Positions 56,675-64,000 of a stretch of DNA of 64,000 bases are shown here, piece after piece. Positions within the stretch are counted from its first letter, which is position 1. Each line of letters begins with the position of its first letter. This DNA is from Actinobacteria bacterium IMCC26256 (GTDB taxonomy: Bacteria > Actinomycetota > Acidimicrobiia > IMCC26256): positions 2,231,001 to 2,295,000 of the forward strand of contig CP011489.1 in assembly GCA_001023575.1 (NCBI GenBank). The letters are read 5' to 3'. Below the pieces are notes generated by a model. It made no database searches. It was not told where the DNA came from and saw nothing but the letters and a program-made list of their open reading frames with translations. Position numbers and translations under genes: made by a program.

Positions 56675-58183
56675 TCAGCCCCCGAAGATGCGCGTTACTG
56701 CGCGGTCGGTGACGCCAAAAATAATTTGTGGGTAGATACCCAGAGCAAGAGTTAGAAGAATGAGCGGCGTCCATGCCATCCACTCTGCAGGCCCGACATC
56801 GTGGATGTGAGCCTCAGCGAATTCATCTTTCGGAACTCCAAATGCAACGCGTTGGTACATCCATAGGAGATACCCAGCGGAGAGAACAGTTCCGATCGCG
56901 GCCACGGCCATAAAGCCACGGAATAATCCTTCAGAGAGTCCAGCCGCAGGGCTATACGCCGAGAGGATTGCTGGGAACTCTCCCCAGAATCCTGCGAGGC
57001 CAGGGAGACCCAGCGAGGCCATGACGGCAAAACCGAGTATCCAACCCATACGCGGTGCCTGCTGAAGCAGCCCACCAAGTCTTGACATTTCGCGGGTGTG
57101 GTAATTGTGCTGAACGGAGCCGGCTACAAAGAAGAGCAGGCCGGTGATTAAACCATGCGCAACCATCCCGAAGATCGCAGCGTTGATTCCAAATGTGGTC
57201 AGCGTTGCAATACCGAGCATCACAAAACCCATGTGAGAGACGGAGGAGAAGGCGATCACGCGCTTCATATCTGTCTGCGCTAGGCAAGCAAGGGCACCGT
57301 AGATAATTCCAATTACAGCGAGCAGACCGATCCAAGGGGCCCATGTCTGCGCTCCACTTGGGAGAATCGGGAGAGCGATTCGAATGAAACCAAATGTTCC
57401 AAGTTTTAGAAGGACTGCAGCCAAGATCACTGAGCCAACCGTTGGCGCCTCTGTATGCGCATCGGGGAGCCAAGTGTGGAACGGGAACATAGGAACTTTG
57501 ATAGCGAATCCAAGGAACAGACCAGCGAATATCAAGACTTGAGTGCCGTGAGCAATCCCGGCGCCGTGAAGGCGTGCAAGCTCTGGTATCTGGAAGCTAC
57601 CTAGCTTGAAGTAGAGCGCCAAGAACGACAGCAGCATCAATGCTGAGCCGAAGAGGGTGAACAGGAAGAACTTGATAGATGCGTACTCGCGGTTCGGTCC
57701 CCCCCAGACGCCGATCATGAAGAACATCGGGAGAAGCACTACCTCGAAGAAGATGAAGAACAAGATCAAGTCTTGTGCAACAAATGTTCCGTTCATCCCA
57801 ACCTCAAGGAGCAGGATGAGGGCTAGGAACGCCTTCGGGTTATGGGGTTCGGGAAAGTGGTTCCATGAGTAGATGATGCAGAGGATCGTGATCAGCATCG
57901 AGAGAGCAAACATTGGGAGTGCAATGCCGTCTATGCCTAGGTGGTAGCGAGCGTCGATCACCGGTATCCAACTCTTGTTCACTACGAACTGCAGGCTCCC
58001 AGACCTGTTGTAGTTGAACTTCGTCAGGATCCCAATGCCGACGGCAGCCGTGACGATGGTTGTCAGGAGCGCTATGACCTTGACGGTCTGCTCCTGAGCC
58101 TTCGGTGTGGCTAATACCAGCACGAGACCGACTGCGGGGAGGAAGACCGCGAGGGTCAGTGCCCAACTGTCGAACCAATCCAT
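56675..58183 (-). CDS. nuoM: NADH-quinone oxidoreductase subunit M
   Basis: A 502-residue antiporter-like subunit. The key segments are LLLEVGMNGTFVAQDLILFF (Glu in helix 5), FAIKVPMFPFHTWLPDAHTE, MKRVIAFSSVSHMGFVMLGI and LLLQQAPRMGWILGFAVMAS-like text. It lies between nuoL and nuoN in the ordinary order, 17 bases after nuoL. Confidence 0.95.
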   Translation of the reverse strand: MDWFDSWALTLAVFLPAVGLVLVLATPKAQEQTVKVIALLTTIVTAAVGIGILTKFNYNRSGSLQFVVNKSWIPVIDARYHLGIDGIALPMFALSMLITILCIIYSWNHFPEPHNPKAFLALILLLEVGMNGTFVAQDLILFFIFFEVVLLPMFFMIGVWGGPNREYASIKFFLFTLFGSALMLLSFLALYFKLGSFQIPELARLHGAGIAHGTQVLIFAGLFLGFAIKVPMFPFHTWLPDAHTEAPTVGSVILAAVLLKLGTFGFIRIALPILPSGAQTWAPWIGLLAVIGIIYGALACLAQTDMKRVIAFSSVSHMGFVMLGIATLTTFGINAAIFGMVAHGLITGLLFFVAGSVQHNYHTREMSRLGGLLQQAPRMGWILGFAVMASLGLPGLAGFWGEFPAILSAYSPAAGLSEGLFRGFMAVAAIGTVLSAGYLLWMYQRVAFGVPKDEFAEAHIHDVGPAEWMAWTPLILLTLALGIYPQIIFGVTDRAVTRIFGG

Positions 58184-58200
58184 TTAAAGAATCCTCCTGA

Positions 58201-60333
58201 TTACTTTGCGAGAATGAGCGCGATACTGAAGATCGCGATCGCAATGACGATGAGCAGCGCATAACGCTGTACCTGACCAGACTGCAGGCGACGAAGAAGC
58301 CCTCCGGCCGCCCCCGTCTCCTTAGCAAGCCCGTTATATGCAGAGTCGACCGTACCTTGATCGACATATTTGTAGAGACCGCGCCCGAATGCGGGTGCTC
58401 CTCGACCGATGCCATTTACGACACCGTCAAGAATGTTCTGGTTAAACCAATATGCACTTCGAGCCAATGGCCCCTTGATTCCCCCTACCACGACGTCTGT
58501 GTAAAGAACATCTAGGTAGTACTTATTGACGAGGAATGTATAACCACCGCGAGCTGCTGCATTGCGCTGCGTGAGACCCTTGAATGGTCCGAGTTGATCC
58601 TTGCGGAACCAGAGGTATGAGCAGACGCCAACGGATAGCAAGACCGCCATTACCGAGACCGCTGCGAGTATCCCCTCGAACTGTGGAACCACGACTTCTG
58701 GGAACGCAACTCTCGGCTCTACATACTCGGCGAACTTCTCGACACCGAGTGGCGCAGCATTTGCGAGACCTGCAACCGTGCTGAAGACAGCAAGAATAAT
58801 TAGGGGAACCGTGATTGCTTTAGGCGACTCGTGGGGGTGGTGGTGACCACGATACTCACCGAAGAATGTGAGGTAGATGCAGCGCGTCATATAAGCAGCA
58901 GTTAGAACCGCACCAGCTATTCCGATGATCTGGAAGAAGTGGAAACCACTCTGCCCCGCAGTCGCAAGAATTTCATCCTTGGACCAGAAACCAGCGAGTG
59001 GAACGATTCCTGCGAGAGCCGCCGAGCCGATCATGAAGGTCACAAATGTGATCGGCATGAACTTACGCAGACCACCCATGTCTTTCTTCATGTCGAAGGA
59101 GTGGTGCGACCCTGAATGACTAATGGAACCTGCGCCTAGGAAGAGCAGAGCCTTGAAGAATGCGTGTGTAAAGAGGTGGAAGATTGCACCGACCCATGCA
59201 CCGACGCCTAGCCCCATGACCATGTAACCGAGTTGGCTAATAGTTGAGTAGGCAAGAACCTTCTTGATGTCGTCCTGCACAAACGCGAGGAGCGCACCGA
59301 CGATGATTGTGATCGCACCGATAATCGCCATTGGGTTCATACCGCCATCGGCGATCGAGAAGCCCTGCCAGAAGACGCCGTATAGACGAGCACCGAGATA
59401 CACGCCCGCTACAACCATTGTTGCGGCGTGAATGAGGGCAGATACAGGGGTTGGTCCGGCCATTGCATCGGGGAGCCAGGTATGGAGTGGGAACTGTCCA
59501 CTCTTTCCGATAATCCCCATGAGCAGAAGTGATGCTCCGACCAGCCAGATGGTGTGCCCACCACGCCCCGCCAACGCAGCCTCATTGATCTCAGTGAGGT
59601 TGAAGGTCTGACCAGCAGCGAAGAAAGTGACGATTACTCCAAGTAGCAGCCCTATGTCGCCGGTACGCGTTGTGAGGAAAGCCTTGATTGCAGCATTCGA
59701 GTTTGGCTTCTCCTCCCACCAGTGACCAATCAGCATGAAGGAGCAGACACCGACAAGTTCCCAGCCGGTGAGAAGCATCAGTGAGTTATTAGCGACCACC
59801 AGTACGAGCATGGAGCCCGTGAAGAGGCTCAGTGCTGCATAGAAATATGTGTAGCGAGTGTCGTGCTCCATGTACGCCGTTGAGTAGACGTGGACAAGGA
59901 GCGAGATAAATGTGACGACGAAGAGCATCATCACAGCCAGGCCGTCGATCTGAATCCCAGCGCTGAACTTAATGAGCCCGTTGGACCACCAGTCCCATGT
60001 CTGGGTTATCGGGGCGATTCCACTCTCAGCGCCAACACCGCCATGGAACACGAGGCTCTTGCCTAATCCGGATAGAGCAGAGCCGCCCTCGCCCGCTAGA
60101 GAATCCTCTACATGCTGAATCCACTGGAAGGCGGTGATGCATGACATCACGAACGCCGCTCCTACCGCTGTGATCCCTACCTCTGCACCGCGCTTGGGCA
60201 TGCGCTTTCCAAAGAGAAGAATCGTTACGAAGGAGAGCACCATGAGCAAGGGGATTACCCAGGCATGGGAGATGAGCCACGGAGCAGCGATCTCTGCCTT
60301 CGCTGTTGTTGTCTCTACTGCGAGTCTGTACAT
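58201..60333 (-). CDS. nuoL: NADH-quinone oxidoreductase subunit L
   Basis: A 710-residue subunit, the largest antiporter-like protein, with the long lateral helix at the C-terminus. GWELVGVCSFMLIGHWWEEK, GKSGQFPLHTWLPDAMAGPT, LAYSTISQLGYMVMGLGVG and ALLFLGAGSISHSGSHHSFD are family signatures. A fairly long N-terminal region and the C-terminal lateral arm are complete. It is 10 bases after nuoK. Confidence 0.96.
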   Translation of the reverse strand: MYRLAVETTTAKAEIAAPWLISHAWVIPLLMVLSFVTILLFGKRMPKRGAEVGITAVGAAFVMSCITAFQWIQHVEDSLAGEGGSALSGLGKSLVFHGGVGAESGIAPITQTWDWWSNGLIKFSAGIQIDGLAVMMLFVVTFISLLVHVYSTAYMEHDTRYTYFYAALSLFTGSMLVLVVANNSLMLLTGWELVGVCSFMLIGHWWEEKPNSNAAIKAFLTTRTGDIGLLLGVIVTFFAAGQTFNLTEINEAALAGRGGHTIWLVGASLLLMGIIGKSGQFPLHTWLPDAMAGPTPVSALIHAATMVVAGVYLGARLYGVFWQGFSIADGGMNPMAIIGAITIIVGALLAFVQDDIKKVLAYSTISQLGYMVMGLGVGAWVGAIFHLFTHAFFKALLFLGAGSISHSGSHHSFDMKKDMGGLRKFMPITFVTFMIGSAALAGIVPLAGFWSKDEILATAGQSGFHFFQIIGIAGAVLTAAYMTRCIYLTFFGEYRGHHHPHESPKAITVPLIILAVFSTVAGLANAAPLGVEKFAEYVEPRVAFPEVVVPQFEGILAAVSVMAVLLSVGVCSYLWFRKDQLGPFKGLTQRNAAARGGYTFLVNKYYLDVLYTDVVVGGIKGPLARSAYWFNQNILDGVVNGIGRGAPAFGRGLYKYVDQGTVDSAYNGLAKETGAAGGLLRRLQSGQVQRYALLIVIAIAIFSIALILAK

Positions 60334-60343
60334 AGTTATGAAA

Positions 60344-60643
60344 TCAGCCCTTCAGTTGTTGGGCCTGATCAAGGTCCGGGCTGCGGAAATTACGGAACAA
60401 GAGGAGAATGATCGCGAGACCTACGCCAACCTCGGCAGCAGCAATCGTGATCACGAAGAGAACAAAGATCTGCCCGCTCGTATCTTTTAGGTAAGCCGAA
60501 AACGCGATGAGATTGAGGTTCACGGCATTGAGCATCAACTCAATGCTCATAAGGACAAGCACGCCGTTACGGCGAACGAGTACGCCGTATATCCCAATGC
60601 AGAAAAGCACAGCGGCGAGGATAAGGAACTGGTTGAGGATCAT
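60344..60643 (-). CDS. nuoK: NADH-quinone oxidoreductase subunit K
   Basis: A 99-residue three-helix subunit. [36 protein letters not shown] with its conserved Glu, and [20 protein letters not shown] with the second conserved Glu make it certain. Its ATG overlaps nuoJ by one base. Confidence 0.97.
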   Translation of the reverse strand: MILNQFLILAAVLFCIGIYGVLVRRNGVLVLMSIELMLNAVNLNLIAFSAYLKDTSGQIFVLFVITIAAAEVGVGLAIILLLFRNFRSPDLDQAQQLKG

Positions 60644-61131
60644 CAGTCTCTCCTCGCCAGAACAATCGCTCCGACTAAGGCAGCGAGTAGGAGAATCGAG
60701 ACCGCCTCGAACGGCACGATGTAGAGGCGGAATATGTCCGATGACAGCACCGAGGTCTTAGTAGGTGCATCGATAACTACTTTGGAGTTACCGAATGCAT
60801 CGACTAGGAGAGCGGTAAGGGTGCCTACCAATGCAAGGGAGGCTACAAACGCCGGCATTCTCTGCGAGTTATCGAGATCTAGGTCGCCCATTGGTGAACG
60901 AGTCAGCATGATCCCGAACAAAAAGAGGATTACAACGGCCCCGATATAAATCAGCACCTGCACCCATGCAACAAACTCGGCTGCTAAGAGGATGTACTGA
61001 GCAGCTGCGCCAGCAAGCACAATCACGAGGTAGAGAGCAGCGTGCACAACATTGCTCGTGCGCACCACACCGATAGCGCTGAGCACCATCGCTATTGCGA
61101 TGATCCAGAAGGCGACGTTCTGAGCAACCAT
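60643..61131 (-). CDS. nuoJ: NADH-quinone oxidoreductase subunit J
   Basis: A 162-residue five-helix subunit. [20 protein letters not shown] and [20 protein letters not shown] with the [15 protein letters not shown] pi-bulge helix are diagnostic. The stop overlaps nuoK and the start overlaps nuoI by one base each. Confidence 0.95.
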   Translation of the reverse strand: MVAQNVAFWIIAIAMVLSAIGVVRTSNVVHAALYLVIVLAGAAAQYILLAAEFVAWVQVLIYIGAVVILFLFGIMLTRSPMGDLDLDNSQRMPAFVASLALVGTLTALLVDAFGNSKVVIDAPTKTSVLSSDIFRLYIVPFEAVSILLLAALVGAIVLARRD

Positions 61132-61619
61132 TACTTCTTCGCCTTCGCGACAGGGGCCGCTCCAACCTCTAGCGGCTCAACCTCGGGAACAGTGTGGAAC
61201 CACTCTCCGAGTCGGTCCTTGTTGTGCAAGAGGCTTGCAATATTGGGCTCGGAGTATTCATACTCTGGGCTCCAGAAGAGGGCATCGAACGGGCAGACCT
61301 CGACGCAGATTCCGCAGTACATGCAGAGCGCGTAATCGATATCGAAGCGATCTAGAAGGTTTACAGCACGCGGTCGTCCACCCTCGCGACGAGCGGGTCG
61401 CTCTTCTTTATGCCCCTCGATGTAGATGCACCAATCTGGGCAGGCGCGGCTGCAGAGCATGCATGAGGTGCAGTTGTCTTCATGCAGTGCAATGACTCCA
61501 CGCGAGCGCGCTGGTGGCTGCTCTTTCTCATGCGGGTACTGCACGGTGACGGCGCCTTGAAGCATCGTCTTAAAGGTGATACCGAGCCCACCTATCAGAC
61601 CAGGGAGTTTAAAGGCCAT
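61131..61619 (-). CDS. nuoI: NADH-quinone oxidoreductase subunit I
   Basis: A 162-residue ferredoxin-like subunit carrying two 4Fe-4S clusters (N6a/N6b): [20 protein letters not shown] and [20 protein letters not shown], with all eight Cys. ATG 61619 begins [20 protein letters not shown] and overlaps the nuoH stop; the open frame above it is nuoH sequence. Electrons pass from here to NuoB. Confidence 0.96.
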   Translation of the reverse strand: MAFKLPGLIGGLGITFKTMLQGAVTVQYPHEKEQPPARSRGVIALHEDNCTSCMLCSRACPDWCIYIEGHKEERPARREGGRPRAVNLLDRFDIDYALCMYCGICVEVCPFDALFWSPEYEYSEPNIASLLHNKDRLGEWFHTVPEVEPLEVGAAPVAKAKK

Positions 61620-62647
61620 TAGAAAGCCACCTTGATAATCGCTGTGACAATGATGTTTGCGAGTGCAATCGGAATCAAGAACTTCCAAGCAATTGCTTGG
61701 AGTTGGTCCTCACGAAGACGAGGATAGGTGAAGCGCACCCAGAACATTAGGAACGCAACTCCCATGAGTTTGACGAACAAAACCAAGGGCCCAAGTAGCT
61801 CCGCTGATAGGCCGTGTACCCCTGGCAGGGACCAACCGCCGAGAAAGAGTGTCGCAGCGAGTGCGGCGAAGGCGGTGGCGGTACCGAACTCTCCGATGAA
61901 GAAGAAAAGGAATCTGAATCCGGAGTACTCAACCATGTAACCAGCGACGAGTTCGCTCTCAGCAACGGGCATGTCGAATGGCGTCTGGCTCAACTCGGCT
62001 TGGGCTGCGATCATGAAGAGCAGGAACCCGATGATCTGCGTGAAGATGAAGGGGTTACCTATTCCGCTCCACCCAAAGATTGATCCATTCTGCTGGGCTG
62101 AGACGATTCCTTGGAGGCTCATCGTGCCCGCCTGCATTACGACTCCGACTACAGCTAGGAGGAGCGGGAGCTCGTAGGCGATTAACTGCCCTGCTGCGCG
62201 AAGCGCGCCCATCAATGCAAATTTGTTTGCGCTAGACCAACCGGCCATGAGCACTCCAATTACGGAGAGGCTCGAGACCGCTAGGGCGTAGAAAACTCCA
62301 ACATCGAGGTTCGCCACAACCGCTACTGGACCAATGGGGATTACAACGAACATCAGGAATGTAGAGATAACAACTATCACCGGAGCAAAGGCGAAGACCC
62401 GGCGGTCTGCATCCTCGGGGATGATGTCTTCTTTCTGGAGGAACTTAAGTCCGTCGCCTACAAGCTGGAACCAACCATGGAATCCACCTGGATCCATCGG
62501 CCCAAGTCGGCTCTGCATATGGCTCATCATTTTGAGCAAGAAGGTGTAGCCAAGTACGAGAGCGCCTAGCGGCACAATCAAGAGGATTACAAGCGCCTTA
62601 AACGCAAGCATCCATCCCCAACCGATCTCCAACGCGAGAACACTCAT
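61619..62647 (-). CDS. nuoH: NADH-quinone oxidoreductase subunit H
   Basis: A 342-residue membrane subunit forming the quinone tunnel. [40 protein letters not shown] and [20 protein letters not shown] with conserved acidic loop residues are clear, as is [23 protein letters not shown] 62647 overlaps the nuoD stop by four bases, so nothing lies between D and H. Confidence 0.96.
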   Translation of the reverse strand: MSVLALEIGWGWMLAFKALVILLIVPLGALVLGYTFLLKMMSHMQSRLGPMDPGGFHGWFQLVGDGLKFLQKEDIIPEDADRRVFAFAPVIVVISTFLMFVVIPIGPVAVVANLDVGVFYALAVSSLSVIGVLMAGWSSANKFALMGALRAAGQLIAYELPLLLAVVGVVMQAGTMSLQGIVSAQQNGSIFGWSGIGNPFIFTQIIGFLLFMIAAQAELSQTPFDMPVAESELVAGYMVEYSGFRFLFFFIGEFGTATAFAALAATLFLGGWSLPGVHGLSAELLGPLVLFVKLMGVAFLMFWVRFTYPRLREDQLQAIAWKFLIPIALANIIVTAIIKVAF

Positions 62648-63864
62648 CGGTCAATGTCTCCGAGAATGAAGTAGAGCGAAGCAAGGATGGTCACAACGTC
62701 TGGCACGTATACGCCTCGAAGCATCCATGGGAGAATTGAGACATTGCTAAATGACGCTGAGCGAATCTTTACGCGGAATGGTCCGGTGCCGCCCTTGGAT
62801 ACGACGTAGTAACCCATCTGGCCCAATGGGTTCTCAGTCTCAACCCACGACTCGCCTGCTGGCACCTTGATGATGCGTGCAACCTTGGCCATGATCGGCC
62901 CAGAAGGCATCTTGTCTAGAAGCTGCAGCACCATTCGTGCTGACTCGCGAGTCTCTTGCAGGCGCACCCAGTAACGCGCAAAGGAGTCGCCATCGGGGTG
63001 AGTGAATACCTCAAAGTCGAGCTCTGGGTAGGCAAGATAAGGAGCTCCATCGCGGCGAAGATCCCAATCGACGCCAGAGGCGCGAAGGTTCGATCCGGAG
63101 ACTCCATAAGAAGCCCCGAGCTCTCCAGGGATGATCCCGACGGAGCGCGTACGTGCCTGAAAGATCTCGTTCCCAAGGACAAGATCCTCGAACACATCGC
63201 ATGCATCAAGCACGATCTTCATGACGTTTCGAGTCTCAGCGATCCATCCCCAAGGCAGATCGTCCTTGAGTCCGCCGATGCGATTGAAGTTGGGGTGGAA
63301 ACGCCCACCGGTTGCTGATTCGATCAAGTTAAGAACGTGCTCACGATCGCGGAAACCATAGAACGCTGGAGTGAGGGCTCCAACCTGCAGCCCCATCTCT
63401 CCGAGGAAGAGCAAGAAGGTCGCTATACGAGAGAGCTCGGTGAGCGCGGTACGAATGTATTGAGCTCGCGGTGGTGCCTCAATCTCCATCAACTGCTCAG
63501 CAGCGTGGACAAATGGAACCTCGTTAGCGAAACTGCTCAACCAGTCGATTCGGTTGATAAGTGTCGTCACCTGAGGATAGGTACGGAACTCAGTAAGTTT
63601 CTCGTAGCCGCGGTGCATGTAACCGATGACAGGATCGGCGGCAATTACGCGCTCGCCATCAAGGCGCACCACTAGTCGCAGTGTTCCGTGAGTAGCAGGG
63701 TGCTGCGGTCCAAGGTTGATGATCATGTCGCCGGTATCGAGCTCGACATTTACTCGAGCATCTGCGAGGTGGCGCTGCATGCCAGGTGCTACCTCAAAAT
63801 CAGGGACGGCTTTAAAATCAGGGCTGTCGTTTGTTGGGGTTACGGGCTGCTCGGTGCTGCTCAT
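62644..63864 (-). CDS. nuoD: NADH-quinone oxidoreductase subunit D
   Basis: A 406-residue 49-kDa-type subunit that forms the quinone site with NuoB. MIINLGPQHPATHGTLRLVV with the quinone-site His, GYMHRGYEKLTEFRTYPQVT, GSNLRASGVDWDLRRDGAPY and the ending [11 protein letters not shown] are family marks. A short Gln/Pro/Asp-rich N-terminal extension precedes the core. ATG 63864 overlaps the nuoC stop (ATGA). Family knowledge links its Arg methylation to the MidA-type protein encoded at the end of this operon. Confidence 0.96.
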   Translation of the reverse strand: MSSTEQPVTPTNDSPDFKAVPDFEVAPGMQRHLADARVNVELDTGDMIINLGPQHPATHGTLRLVVRLDGERVIAADPVIGYMHRGYEKLTEFRTYPQVTTLINRIDWLSSFANEVPFVHAAEQLMEIEAPPRAQYIRTALTELSRIATFLLFLGEMGLQVGALTPAFYGFRDREHVLNLIESATGGRFHPNFNRIGGLKDDLPWGWIAETRNVMKIVLDACDVFEDLVLGNEIFQARTRSVGIIPGELGASYGVSGSNLRASGVDWDLRRDGAPYLAYPELDFEVFTHPDGDSFARYWVRLQETRESARMVLQLLDKMPSGPIMAKVARIIKVPAGESWVETENPLGQMGYYVVSKGGTGPFRVKIRSASFSNVSILPWMLRGVYVPDVVTILASLYFILGDIDR

Positions 63865-64000
63865 GCTTCAACTGCCTCGTCTTTTGTCTCTTCGTCGCTC
63901 TCCGAGCCAGGCATTGGTTCAACATCCGTGAGCCCGGGCCATGGCTTTACCTCACGCGCAAGTAATGGAAAATCTTTGCGGAGTGGGTGCCCCTCAAACT
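63861..64000 (-). CDS. nuoC: NADH-quinone oxidoreductase subunit C, C-terminal end (partial)
   Basis: The frame ending in TGA at 63861-63863 reads FEGHPLRKDFPLLAREVKPW from the right edge; FxGHPLRKDFPL is the hallmark of the NuoC C-terminus. About 46 codons are present. After the hallmark comes a short acidic tail (MPGSESDEETKDEAVEA). The rest, and presumably nuoB and nuoA, lie beyond the right edge. Confidence 0.93.
   Translation of the reverse strand, partial: FEGHPLRKDFPLLAREVKPWPGLTDVEPMPGSESDEETKDEAVEA

Overview
The window looks like a chromosomal segment of a moderate-GC actinobacterium, most likely an Acidimicrobiia-type planktonic lineage. This rests on a type-Z (zinc) S14, a DUF222-HNH gene with an actinobacterial SOS box, many GTG starts and GTGA/ATGA overlaps, and actinobacterial-looking EF-Tu, RpoB and RpoC. 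The class is inferred from family resemblance by eye, not from a tree. Region 1 (1-14.9 kb) is a surface-glycan cluster. It holds the N-terminus of a glycosyltransferase running off the left edge, three sulfotransferases (two in tandem), two GT4 glycosyltransferases, two GNAT acetyltransferases, a hexapeptide acetyltransferase, a polysaccharide deacetylase, a WecA/TagO-like polyprenyl-phosphate sugar-1-phosphate transferase, a DegT aminotransferase, a multi-spanning membrane protein, a FlaA1/CapD-type dehydratase and an NAD-dependent epimerase. Together they could make an amino-sugar-containing, probably sulfated, lipid-linked polysaccharide. Region 2 (14.9-46.0 kb, all minus strand) is one long translation/transcription locus. 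Read in the direction of transcription it is tuf, rpmG, tRNA-Trp, secE, nusG, rplK, rplA, rplJ, rplL, rpoB, rpoC, rpsL, rpsG, fusA, tuf, rpsJ, the S10 and spc ribosomal genes, secY, adk, map. Notable points are two nearly identical tuf genes 17 kb apart, low-complexity or acidic extensions on several of these proteins (a 124-residue E/I/V/A tail on RpoC, a His-Asp repeat tail on L22, an INTET repeat on S17, long tails on L10 and S3, an acidic NusG N-terminus), and several strong intergenic hairpins. The most unusual is a 254-nt spacer with five consecutive hairpins between rpsJ and rplC. Region 3 (46.1-49.0 kb) has three minus-strand tRNAs (Met/CAU, Thr, Tyr), a Pat-like acetyltransferase, a DUF222-HNH protein whose start codon lies inside a perfect LexA-type palindrome, and yajQ. 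Region 4 (49.0-54.0 kb, minus) has a membrane-embedded spermidine-synthase-like protein, a small HAD-like phosphatase and acetyl-CoA synthetase. Region 5 (54.1-64.0 kb, minus) has a MidA/NDUFAF7-type methyltransferase with an apparent non-ATG start, followed upstream by complex I genes nuoN, M, L, K, J, I, H, D and the end of nuoC. nuoD directly overlaps nuoH, so the usual nuoE, F and G are not in their standard place.
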